From Neopestalotiopsis rosae (taxonomy: Eukaryota; Ascomycota; Sordariomycetes; Amphisphaeriales; Sporocadaceae): a DNA stretch of 64,000 nucleotides. Positions 24,853 through 36,488 of this stretch are shown one piece after another (the stretch's first letter is position 1; each line of letters opens with the position of its first letter). The stretch spans positions 2,604,001-2,668,000 of the forward strand of contig JALGAS010000006.1 of assembly GCA_023078685.1 (NCBI GenBank), given 5' to 3'. The translations under genes and the position numbers were made by a program. Below the pieces are notes generated by a model, which saw nothing but the letters and a program-made list of their open reading frames with translations, was not told the DNA's origin and searched no databases.

Positions 24853-27800
24853 ATGGAAAACACCAACGAAGAGATGACCAGTCAACTTGAAAATGACCCC
24901 CAGACACCTCTGCTGGAAGCTGAGAACCATGGCCTGTTCGAAGGAGTAAAACGGGGGATTCTGGAAGAAGTCCAAGAAGCGCTGAGAAATGGCGCCGAAA
25001 TCGATGGAAAGGAACAAGAATACGGTGAAACGGCACTACACTTGGCTGCTCGTTATGCCCACAAGTCAATCATCGAGTTCTTGTTGGCCAAAGGGGCAGA
25101 CTTTACTGCTCGCGATGATGACGAATGGACGCCGCTCATCTCAGCTTGCTGTGGCCAAGAACAGCAGCAAGCACTTCCAGTCGTTGAGCTTTTACTCGAT
25201 AGAAGTAAAACCCAAGCCAATGATGGCAGGGACCATGCTCGAGACAGCGCGCTCGCAGATTATTCAACTACGGACGAGCCTAATGTAGGCCCAATCCCAC
25301 CTCCGACGACCCTTTACATAAACTTAACGAGTACGAATGGATCGACAGCCTTGACAAAGGCGTGCAGCAAATCTACCGCAGAAATTGTCCACTTGCTTCT
25401 TGAAAACCAAGCGGATGTGAATACCCAGGACATTAGGGAGGATACTCCTCTCATATTGGCTGCTCGCCATGGCACTGCGGACATGGTGAAAGACGTTCTG
25501 AGCCGCGACCCAGATGTTCACAAGGTCTGCAGTAGTGGTTCAGCATTGCATCAGGCCATACAAAGAGAAGAAGCTGATGACAGAGAGCGCATAGTATATC
25601 TACTGCTCGATAAAGATCTTTCAGTCAGTGTCAAGGATGCTGAGGGCTCAACACCCCTCCACTTGGCTAGCAATTGCGGCTATGCGAACATAGTCAAGAA
25701 GCTGCTTCATCAGCCTGGGCTTGACGTGAATGCCCAGAATAACAGCAAAGAAACGCCTCTCCATTTAGCCAGCGAAAATGGACATCCGGACGTTGCTGGG
25801 CAGTTGCTTGATTGTCCTGCCATCAGAGTCAACCTCCAGAGTTCTTCAGATGCAACACCTCTGTTTCTAGCGGTCCAGGAAAACCATCCAGAAGTAGTTC
25901 AGAAATTACTCAACAACGCTGACATTGACCCTAATGTCCGGAGCCTCGTTGGAATGACACCTCTTCATGCGGCCTGTGCTCTAGGATACTTGGAATTGGT
26001 TGAGGCACTGCTCGATTGGCTTGGAATCGATATCAATATCACGGATTTCGTTGGTAAAAGTCCTCTCATGCGGGCTATCGAGAGAAATCGTCCAGATATA
26101 GTCGAGAAGCTACTGAGTCATATTGAAATTGATCTAGGTCGGAGGGGCTTTCAGGAATGGACGCCTCTTCACATGGCTAGCATGAGAGGCAATCTTGAAA
26201 TCGTCGAGTTCATAACCGCCAAGACCAAGGAGCAAATCAATTCCCAGGATGAAACGGGACTTACAGCGCTGCACCTCGCCTGTCAGCACGGCCATATGGA
26301 TGTAGTGAGACATCTACTTTCACTGGGAGCAAAACCCCGTGTGGGTAGAAACAATGCTCAAAGCGCCTGGTATTGCTTCGTTGAATATCTCTTCAAGTCT
26401 TGGGATAAGACTCAGCCAGAAGCCCGCTCTGAGTTGAACGAGGGCCCCGACTCGGAGAACAAGCGATTTGCGCCTCCGTCTGAAGATGTTGATCTCGTTT
26501 TGGCGTCCGCCGATGTTGAGGAGAAAGAGTCTGCCACAAAATGGGCAAACAATGATGACAAACGCAGCTTTCTCGCACGTGTGATGAGAATAAGCGAAAT
26601 GGAGCTGCAACATTACGAAGTGCTCAGATTGGCCAAGTCATCCAACCAATCCGACACGGCAGAAATCGTGAAATTATTGAGGAGAGGTACAGATCTCAAA
26701 CCCAAACCCACGTCAGCTCTCCAGTGGGCCGCGTTTCACGGATATCACGACGTTGTCTGGTGGCTTCTGAAGAATGGCACATCAAGTTATCTATCGGCAT
26801 ATGATGCGAAAGAAGATAGGGATAGGGCCGCAACAATTGCAAGTGACAGGCAATATCAACTGACTCAGCAGCAAGAGAAGCCTGTTGGGACAACGTCCAG
26901 GAATGAAGGAAACTCAAAACAGATTCAAGAGACCAATGATAAGTTCAGGCTCACTCTGAAAATGTTGACAGACACTCATGTCGCAGAGGACGCTCACCCT
27001 CAATCGCGGGTGAACTATGACACTTCCCAGGAGGAAATCCTCGGGGCACACTCAGCGACTATCGTGGATTTCTATCAACGAGGTAGGGAAATTGAGCTGT
27101 TACGACGGTCAGATAGTGTCTTCAATGTCATATATGGCGAGTCAAGACCAAACGATGAGGCCAAAGGTCCTGAAGGAATCATGAAGAAAGCCAGAACCGG
27201 CCCAAGGGATAACAAAGATGAGGCTGCGAAAGAGAAGAAGGACGAGAAGGAAGAGAAGAACTACGAGAAGAAGGACCTCTTGATGAGATGGGTACACTTA
27301 CCTGCGAATAATGTGAGCCCTGAAAGTCCCAGGAATTGGGGTTTGAAAACTAATGTGATACAGATGGAATGGATGGAGGTAATCGCCCTTGCCCAGATGG
27401 GGAGCCGGTACCCGCTGATACTATATTGTAGGACTTGGCCAAGCGCATCTTCATTGATAAAAAGACATCTTTGGACGAATGGCGTTCCTTGGATGATTTA
27501 TTACAGAGGAGCTGGCATGAGTTGCCAACGGACACCGCTCCGGGAAGGTTCATGAAACCTGTGTGCTTGGTAAGTTCCCCAGAGCGTTATCAAGATGCGA
27601 CTGACACTAGATGTAGAAAGAGCTTACCCAATGGCCGCCGCGGGACACTGGGAAGGGAGAGCTGAAAAGATCTGAACAACAGGTTGATGTAGGCAAAGAC
27701 CGAAGAGCAAGCGCAGCAGAGATCAAAGACCATGGAGGCCATCAAATTCCCGAGCCACAAGAGAAAGCTGGTGATGGTCGTACGGAAGACCATGTCCAAC

Positions 27801-29795
27801 AGAGTTCTGGCAGCAGTAACCCGATATCTGAGGGCTCCGTTATACATAAATCCGGTACGTCAGAGAGTGAAGCCTTGAAACCAGTACTGACCTTCACCTA
27901 TCTCGCTAGGAACTTATGAAAGAGTAGCACTCTACGTAAGTCAGCCATCACCACAGAAGAACGTCGACTGACTAGCAGATGCCGTACCTTACATTCGGTC
28001 TTTGCCACCGAAAACCACTACCTACTGTTGATGAAAACACAGATGGACCTCCGGACAAGGAAACCATAGCCCTCAAGAAAGAACTCAAAGCCATAGAGAA
28101 ATATGAGGATCTTCTGAGATCCTACAAGAAGCAGACTATCCATGGATCGAGATCTTTGGACCAATTCTTCTACAATTCGCTACTCGATATGGATATGAAC
28201 GACCGTGACCAGAATCAAGTTTTCACAAGATCATTCTTCGGGACACTTAATGGGGATGGTGTGCCCGAGGCCAAAAAGAATTGGCCGTATCTTGCTGTGG
28301 GCCAATTTTGGCTTTGGGTCATTGATGAAGGTGGGTTTCGCCCGTTTCATCACATTCGCGTTAAATCTGAAGCTGACTCGCCGACGCATATTTCAGGGAC
28401 GATCATCACTTCATCCACGCATCGAAGAGATAGTTTCAATGATCCGGTGGGCGAAGGACTATTCCATCAGCTACGCCAAGCAAACATCAAAAAGAACGGA
28501 CAATCACTTCCAACCTCGGTCCAAGATTTGGCCCGTCTCATGGTCACGTTCTGCGTCGACTTCTTGCATAGTCTCAAATGGGAAGACTTTGCTTCATTGC
28601 AACAGCGCGAGACCAACCCTCCGATCAATGACACAGTGTCATCAATGCCAGTGCAGTTGTTGTATGAGGATAGAATTAATTTTGCGGTGAGTCTCGAGAC
28701 TATGACTATTGTTGGGCACAGTTTTGCGTTCCTGCTTCCCCGTTTTTGCTCAAGCTGAATTGTGTTGGGCACAGGCCACCAGCGAGAAGAAGCTGTTCTC
28801 CGACTTTAAAAACAAGATGAAAGACATGAAAACCAACTTTCAGAATGACCTAGCTCGTGAAGAGCAGGAAACGAGAAACGCCAACCACCGCGCATCAGGT
28901 CAAGGAGCGGTTTCCGAGATAGACCGCAAAAACGCAGACAGAAATTGGACATCAATCAGCAGTGCAGCCGAGCTATTGGACGAGGTCAAGGATATTCTGG
29001 ACGAGCTCACAATTCTGAAAACACTTGTTACGCGGCAGGTTGATGTTTGGAAAGACCTCGTGGGAAATGATTCTGGGCCCAAAAGTGCCCGCGGTCCCGT
29101 CTACACTCTTCGTGGAGTTCAGGAGATGATAGAGATGGCTGATAGAGTCCAGGAATCGGTAAGTCTTGGCTCTCATCCGTACGGGTCACGAAGGCTAAGA
29201 ACCACTAGGTCAACGACATACTCAGTCTTGAGCAAAACGGGATCAACATCGATCAGGCGCAAGAGTCTGCACGCCAAGGGCGAGAGTCTGTCCGACAGGG
29301 ACGAGAGTCTGCACAGCAGGGGATGATTCTTATGGCCTTTACCATTGTGACCGTCGTCTTTGTGAGAAAAACCTTAAAGATCAGTTGATTAGCCAGGAAA
29401 CTTACCTTCCATCAACAGACACCTTTGTCATTCTTGACATCGCTCTTCGCGTTGAATGTCACGTCATTTCAGCATAATAGCTCAGGAGACATTGAGTACG
29501 AGCCCGGGTGGATATTTCCCATATTGTGTGAGTTTCCTGGTATTCATTTCCTCATACTCTGTGTACCTGAAGTCTGATATGGCTATTAGTCCTTGTTTCG
29601 ACCGCTATCATTGGTCTGCTCATGATTTTTGCCTTCCGAGACAAGTATTCAGGGATGCAAATGAATACCGAAAGATGGGGGCAGATTATTGGCGAGAAGT
29701 GGGAAAAGATTCAAAACGATCGAGTGCTGCGTACGAGGTCTTCAAGCGGGAGTGGGCTTGGGCAGTCCCTGCAAGGTTCGGCTTCTCCCGTATGA
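24853..29795 (+). CDS. Ankyrin-repeat protein with C-terminal CorA-like two-TM module
   Basis: Ten exons: 24853-27312, 27364-27378, 27432-27569, 27617-27854, 27910-27935, 27979-28686, 28775-29158, 29209-29361, 29419-29527, 29590-29795; 1,478 aa. All introns (43-88 nt) have GT/AG ends and every junction keeps frame; exon 2 is only 15 nt (MEWME). Residues about 28-490 are ankyrin repeats with many 'TPLHLA' cores; a second short ankyrin segment lies near 610-650, then a charged coiled-coil-like region. From about residue 960 ('YERVALYMPYLTFG') the sequence follows the fungal CorA-like family, then a seven-residue repeat (QESARQG/RESVRQG/RESAQQG), TM1 ending 'FLTSLFALNV', a short loop and TM2 'LFLVSTAIIGLLMIFAF'. 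The CorA selectivity triplet GMN reads ALN. Possibly a membrane-anchored sensor and not a magnesium channel. Confidence 0.9.
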
Positions 29796-30498
29796 ATTGC
29801 AGACACGAGCAGGCAGTTTTGCCAAGTGCGACTGCTTTGATCAGAAGGCATTGTGATATTCCGTCACAATCTAGGTAGTAATTAGTCTGAGAAATGCCAG
29901 TAGTTCATACAAGAGTATATAATTCATGAGGACTCTAGGATGTGTCTGTAAACAGTGTTCTCGGCTGCGATTGGATCGAATATTAAGCTCAAAGCTTTCA
30001 GACGGTGCCTCGGCATTTGAGCATCAGATAAAAACATCTGAAAGTTGCCTTAGCAGATCGTCTCCAAATATGGGGGTTGACCTATCTCCAAATCGGTGAT
30101 TGTTTGCGAAGCCTGCGTCAATCATTGGTTCCCCTCAACGTCGTTATTTTGCGGGGTATAGTAGGCTAATGCGCTCCTTGGGCAATCGATCTCGATATTC
30201 CGAGTGGTGGTGGTCAGTGATCTTGCTTTCGTTCTGGCGGGCGGATCGCCGGGACACTTCGATAGTGGCATTTGACGTGCACTGGCCATGACTGCCTGGG
30301 CCAGCAAATACGTTACGCTATAGAAGCATTGTACCACCTCCATCAATCATCTGTCGACTATAACTCATCCATCCCCGAAGCATGATTTAGCATGCTTGGA
30401 CGGATACTGGCATCATTCTTTGATTCCAATACTGCCTTGGCCTGCCTTGGCTATAACTCCAATCTTCCGCCGAGAAAGGAATTGACACAACAATCAAA
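29796..30498. other. Intergenic, nothing recognised
   Basis: 0.7 kb between the ankyrin-CorA gene and the P450, both plus strand. Short frames only; probable P450 promoter. Confidence 0.5.
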
Positions 30499-32449
30499 AT
30501 GTTAAATCAAATCGACTTCAGCATCGCAAATCTCGGGCTTGCTTGTGGAGTCCTCTCTGGACTAAGCCTGTTGTATTACTATGTTTTATTTGCTTTACAT
30601 GAATGGCGGATCCGGAAAATAGGAGGCGTGCGGGCTCCGCGACTGGCCTATACTCCCATCGGAGGTACGATGCCATTTCCCATACCACGAACACACAATC
30701 ATGATTGCCAAATCGTATAGAACACGGAAGATTTCAGGCTCAGAGTCCTCTTTCAACCTCAAGAGTGGAATACTAATCGGATCACAGCTTCATTATGGTT
30801 CATCCGATGTGCCCGCGCACAAATGTCGCACAAGCTGCTAGAGTACTTTGAATCCATGTTCGCTCAAGCTGCAAAACGAAACTCGCATGGCGACATTGTC
30901 GAGATCCAGATCAGACCGAGCGAGAGATATCTGATCACGCGAGATCCAGAGCACATCAAGACGATCCTGACAGGCAAGTTTGCCGCCTTTGGCAAGGGTG
31001 ACCGGTTCCACGAGCTCTGGCGGCCATTCCTGGGCGACAGCATCTTCACCACCGATGGAACTCTCTGGCACGACTCGCGCAGCCTCATCCGGCCCATGTT
31101 TATCAAGGACCGCGTGAGCGACCTGGCCATTTTTGACCGCTGGACTCAAGCGCTCATCGACCTTGTTCCCGCCCACGGCGCCCCCGTCGACATCATGGAC
31201 CTCTTTTACCGCATGACGCTCGACGTGACGACCGACTTTCTGCTCGGCGCCTCTGTCGACAGCCTGGCCAACCCGCGCGCCGAGTTCGCCGAGGCCTTCA
31301 ATGAAGTCCAGAGCATCCAGATGCTGGCAACCATGTTGGGCCCATTCGAGGCATTGATTCCGCGACGCCGATACCACTCTGGGATCCGGACCATTGACCG
31401 TTTCGTCATGCCGTTCATTGAGGCGGCGCTGGCCCTGCCGCGCGACGAGCTCGACAAACTCGGTGGCTCTGACAAGGAGTTCACCTTCTTGCACAGCATC
31501 GCCCGATATACGCGTGACCCCCGGGTCCTGCGTGATCAGATTGTAGCTGTTCTGCTCGCTGGTCGCGATACCACGGCCGCAACCCTGAGTTGGGCCTTTT
31601 ATGAGTTGAGCCGTCGCCCGGACTGTTTCGCACGACTTCGCAGTGAGGTGTTAGATACCGTTGGGCGTACTCGGATGCCGAGTTATGATGACCTCAAAGG
31701 CATGAGTAAGTCACGAATTCTCCGTATCTTCATCTACCAGTGTCAACGGGGCTGGGTCTCGCTTGCATATTTAACTCTGGTCATCTTAAACATTTCCTGA
31801 GAGATCAGAATGGGGGACTCTATTCTTTGAGTTTTAAGAAAGTAAAAGCAATTAGATTTACTTACACCGTTTTCTACCTAAAATAGCCTACCTACGACAC
31901 GTCTTATCCGAGACCCTGCGCCTATACCCAGCGGTCCCGTACAACCTACGCACCGCACTCGAAAACACGACAATCTCAGGCCCACCCGGAGAGCCGCCCA
32001 TCTCCGTAGTCAAGGGCGACGTAGTCATCTACTCGACACTAAGCATGCAGCGATGCGCAGCTCTATACCCCAGCCGTGACCCGACCACTGGAGAGCCGCT
32101 ACCGGATCCCGCAATCTTCGAGCCCGAGCGCTGGGAGAAGTGGACGCCCAAGGCGTGGACCTATGTTCCCTTTAACGGAGGACCTAGAATTTGTGTTGGA
32201 CAGAACTTTGCCATGACTGAGATGGCTTTTGTTGGTGAGTGATGGGAGATGCCCCTGGTTTGTGCCACTGATGCTGACATACCTTTTTCTTCAGTTGTGA
32301 AACTTATGCAGAAATTCGACCGACTCGAGTACTGTGGTGATTGGTTCGCGCAGTATCACGAGGCCGAAATCGTCGGAAGACCGGGCCAGGGAGTCAAGGT
32401 CAAGCTGTGGGAAGACCAATCCGTGTCAATCGCAAGTGAGAAGGAGTAA
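30499..32449 (+). CDS. Cytochrome P450, CYP52-clan-like
   Basis: Four exons: 30499-30664, 30788-31705, 31887-32234, 32295-32449; 528 aa. The introns are 123, 181 and 60 nt; the frame is kept at each. N-terminal membrane anchor (about residues 10-32). 'LLAGRDTTAATLSWAFYEL' is a canonical oxygen-activating I-helix, 'SETLRLYPAVPYNLRTA' carries ExxR, 'FEPERWEKWTPKAWTYVPF' is the PERF region and 'FNGGPRICVGQNFAMTEMAF' the heme loop with the axial Cys. The pattern around these motifs resembles fungal CYP52/CYP539-type fatty-acid or alkane hydroxylases; the exact family needs a tree. Convergent with the HyuA-DUF917 gene, 294 bp between stops. Confidence 0.93.
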
Positions 32450-32743
32450 AATGCAAAGGGCTGAGACAGCTCGATTCCACGGGCAAGCAAATATTTCCAA
32501 TTTCCCAGTGGATAACATTATCATCTACGGATGTCAATCTAGCGTGCTTTGGGATATTGAGGCGTGCCTCTTAGCAGCCACGATTGTTTGCCAATTTCAA
32601 CATCTGCCCATTATCATTCTGATGTCTCTAATGCACCAAACATGGATACGGGGACTGGAGATGGCTCCAGGGTCGAAGGAGGACAATCTGGAATCCTAGT
32701 AAAGTGTCAACACACGATAAAATTCCAATCATGATTTACCGAC

Positions 32744-35700
32744 CTACCCAAAAGCTGCAGGACCGACTCGCCGAAGCGCTTCATCAGAGTACCAGATCTC
32801 TGGTGCTCGGAGGGCGATTATATCAGCCTGTAAACCATACTTCAATTCAGTAATTCCAAGGGCTTGACCTCCCGCAGTGTCGATGATCTATATGGATCAG
32901 TATATTTAGCTTCAATGATGGAATGATCGACTCACAGCCATAAGGTCAGGTGTTGCAGCGAGGCAAGTCTGGGAGTCTCCAGTCTTCAAAATAGCCGCAA
33001 GAATCTCGTTCTCGAAAATCAGTTCCAAGTGAGTAGGACTCGTACTATTGACATTTTCAGAGGCCTCCAGGAGTATTGTGCAGGTTCCAATGGTAAAGCT
33101 ATTTCGAACCTGGCGCGATATGAGATTGACCTTGCCACGAAACAAAACCTTGCCTTTGGCTGCAGCCACAATGGCCAATGCAACGTCTGCCTTTTGCTGT
33201 CGCGCCAGCCGCATGTTGTACCCAATGGACCAAGCCAGCGAGTAGCTGTTTTGTGCAAACAAATGCGTCTCGTCATGGCGGAACGGCTGGATTCCGAGAG
33301 CTGCTATACTGCCAAACTGGCCACTTACTGATCGAAGGATGTCTTCGGCCTGGAAGTCATCTTTGGCATCTTTGAGCAGCTGAAACACGATGTCAGCTTT
33401 CTTCCACCAGTGAAATTGAATGGGTGCAGAAATGGAATACGAACTACTGTTGTACCATCGCCATCAGTTATGGCAGCTGGTGCTACTCTCTTGCCCATCA
33501 CCGAGGGAATTGTCATGTACACTCGTGGAAACGCCCGACCCATGAGATCAGCATCGACAACCTTTTTCCCAGTTTTGGCTGCCAGAAGTAGTGCTTCCAG
33601 TGCATTTGGTCCGCCAATTTCCATGGGTACTGTATACGAAAAGTCGGATTTTCCGACCTGCTGAAGATTGGCATAGATGGCCTCCTTCATTCTAATCATA
33701 CTACAATCAGCCGCGGACACATAGGACGCCTCGAGGTTCGGAGCCATTGACCTACTCTTCACCACCTGGCAGCCTCTCGTACAATGTGGTCGGCGATCCC
33801 TAACAAACGGATATTAGCGTGGTATGTCTCCGGGAATAGATTGTCATCATACGATCCAGCAGCTTGAGCAAATCATTTCACTCTCTTTTACGGCTCGAAG
33901 AGGCACAATCTGCACCTTCTTTCCGGACCTGATAGCTTCTTTCAGCCCAATTAGATAATTCGTCGCTTCACCCATGCAGCCAACCCCAAGAACGCCTGTG
34001 CCATCCACGAGCAAATCAATGTCGGTCTCTGTTAGTGTCCAGATATCGTTGAAGATGGCGGGATGATAAGTAGTGATGTCCATTTGACTCTGAGATACAT
34101 CCTCTTGAAGCTTTGTATTGTTCCTGCAAGATTCTGGTTTGGACCCCGTGACGATAGGCTCCGTGTTGTACAGCTCTGGCTCGATTTTGCGTGTCAGCCC
34201 AGAGGCAGCATCGTCGATATCAGATACTGCCCTCACTAGCAATCTGAACGAACCGTCAAACGTATAAGTTTCTGGTATAATTTCCAGGTCCACAATCTCA
34301 GCAGTATCAGCCCGACCACCAGCTTCGCAACAGAGACGAATGGCGTCCTGCTTCCCCTCTTTCACCAGACTGTCGACAGATTGTTGTTTGGGAATAATCA
34401 TGCGATCAACACGGCCGCTGACCTTGGCAATGGCTGCTCCGATAGCATTGGCAACTTCGTAGTATTTTGGTCGCACCAGAGCAGTGACACCTTTGAGTTG
34501 CTCCAAATCAGGCAGGACGAAGCTGCCGCCGCCTACCAGGATCACTCGTGCATCTGTCGGTTTTGTCTTTGCAAACTCCACCGCTGATTCAATCATTTGC
34601 TTGATCGTATGCTTCGCCTCTCGCGCGAGCTCGGTTGGAATACCCAGCTCTTGCAGTCTTTCCGCTGTGAGTTTGACAGAGTCTGCCGCCGTGAATACTG
34701 TGCCGCCGACAGCTAAAGACTTCGTGAGTTCGTCAGCACCTACAGAGTCCGGCCCAACGGTCACCCCACTATCTTTCTGGCGTACGATACTCCCGCCGCC
34801 CAAAGCGATGTTATGTATCTGCGGCATGGACAAATTGGTTTTGACACCCGCCAATTTCACAAAGGCTGCCGACTGTTTGGGATAGCCGTTGGGCAGCAGA
34901 CTGCAGACATCGGTGGTAGTGCCACCGACATCAATGACGAGTAGATCGCCGTCTACATCTTGGGATTGTCCATGCTGCCCTAGCGTATCCATGCCAATGA
35001 AGGCAGCTCCTCGAGCACTATTTGTTGGGCCAGAAGCAAAACACTTCAATGGATACTGGGCGGCGTACGATGCCTGGCTGATTGTACCGTCGTTGAGCGT
35101 CATGTACAGCTTAGCATGTGGGAGGATCTGGTTGATGGTCCGAACAAGTCCACCAATCATGGATGCGGCGAAACGGCGAATACTGGCATTCAGTATAGCA
35201 GTATTTTCACGTTCCAAGAAGCCGGCGTTGCCCAGGTGGTGCGAGCAGGAAACTTCAAAGCCTGGCCCTAGCTGCTCTGATAGGAAGACGGCGGCTTCGT
35301 TCTCTTGGTCTGGAAACGAAGTGGAATGCACTCCAATCAAGACTGCTGAACGTATTTCCTTATCTTTGATGGCCTGTGATTCTTTTGCCAGCTGTGTCTT
35401 TGACAACGGATATATGTCCTTGCCATTCACTGTGTTGACAGTCAGATGAAGTTGACGAAGCGTCCTTAAGAAGCTCACCATGATTGCCCCCGTCAACATA
35501 TGCGTAATAGCCCTCTACCAACTGCCTTGTAGCCTGAGGAAAGCTGACTGAGTATATCTATTTAGTGTGTAATCGCTTTAAGATGCCCAATGTTTACTCA
35601 CGAAAAGGTGCAACACTTTGGGTATAGGGACCACATAGGCGAATCACCGCGACTCTGTCCATCTTGCGGCCATCTCGTTCCAAACTGGCATTGAGGAACT

Positions 35701-35896
35701 GAGTTGTGCCAACTTTGACACACGAGACATCATTGAATAAGGTACCAGTCTTTTGCAGTACTTCTTGTATTACCTCCAACACGCCAATGCTCACATCCGT
35801 CGTTGTAGGAGACTTGTGCCAAGCCAGGATGTCCTTGCCCCTCATAAGGACAGCATCGGTATTGGTGCCTCCAACGTCGACGCCGATGACAAGCAT
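32744..35896 (-). CDS. Hydantoinase A/oxoprolinase-DUF917 fusion protein
   Basis: Seven exons: 35896-35602, 35547-35479, 35429-33853, 33799-33756, 33700-33448, 33379-32936, 32887-32744; 941 aa. All six introns (48-68 nt) keep frame and family continuity. Residues 1-about 180 form the HyuA N-domain ('MLVIGVDVGGTNTDAVLM'); 'DLLVIDVGGTTTDVCSLLP' near residue 280 is the second ATP-site glycine motif of the ASKHA fold. From about residue 600 a DUF917 domain follows: 'LVDGTGVLGVGCMGEATNYL', then 'GSPTTLYERLPGGED' rebuilt over two introns, 'PMEIGGPNALEALLLAA', 'DADLMGRAFPRVYMT', 'NSYSLAWSIGY', ending 'RRVGPAAFG'. HyuA proteins hydrolyse hydantoin or 5-oxoproline-type rings with ATP; what DUF917 adds is unknown. 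A divergent carrier gene suggests uptake plus catabolism. Confidence 0.92.
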
Positions 35897-36488
35897 GTTG
35901 AAAAGAGATATCAACTCTCACAAAAGACCCTGAGAATTAACTGCCTTGACAGTTGCAAATCGTAACATGGCGGGACAAAACATTGTGGAACGCTATAGAC
36001 CCTGGCATCTTGGTCAGCTCATGGAGGGGTGACCTCTACCCTCGCTTATCAGTTTCTCATCCGGAAAAGGCGAGACGGCAAAGCTCCAATGGGGGGTAGC
36101 TAACTGCACAGTCAATACTGCACCCAATCAGCCATAGTCATTTCCGTGTTTATCCCCATTACACTGCGCATACGTATGATATGATGCTTGACTACCCTGC
36201 TCCGGCAGTGGATCAACTGCTCCAGTTTGAAAGCTACCTTTGCTGCCTATACGAACGATACTCAATCATGCGCCTGACCCTTGAGTATGCTGTCCAATTA
36301 CTAAAGACCTTTTCTGAGATAAGGTACAGGGTCCTACCACAAATATTGGAACAGGTCCCGTACATCAAAAATGCGCTGCTGAAGACAAGTTTCGTGCGAT
36401 TTGGACTGGGCTCTATTGATTCGCAGATTTCAAATCCATTTCTTCCTCCCTGCACTCTTTGCCGGTCAATTGCCATAATTTCGTCACG
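35897..36488. promoter_or_regulatory. Divergent promoter between HyuA-DUF917 gene and Atg22-like carrier
   Basis: 592 bp between the two start codons. Two HGATAR motifs are visible: TGATAAG on the minus strand at 36045-36051 and AGATAAG on the plus strand at 36317-36323. Such sites bind AreA-type nitrogen regulators in ascomycetes; use here is inferred. No gene in the interval. Confidence 0.5.
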
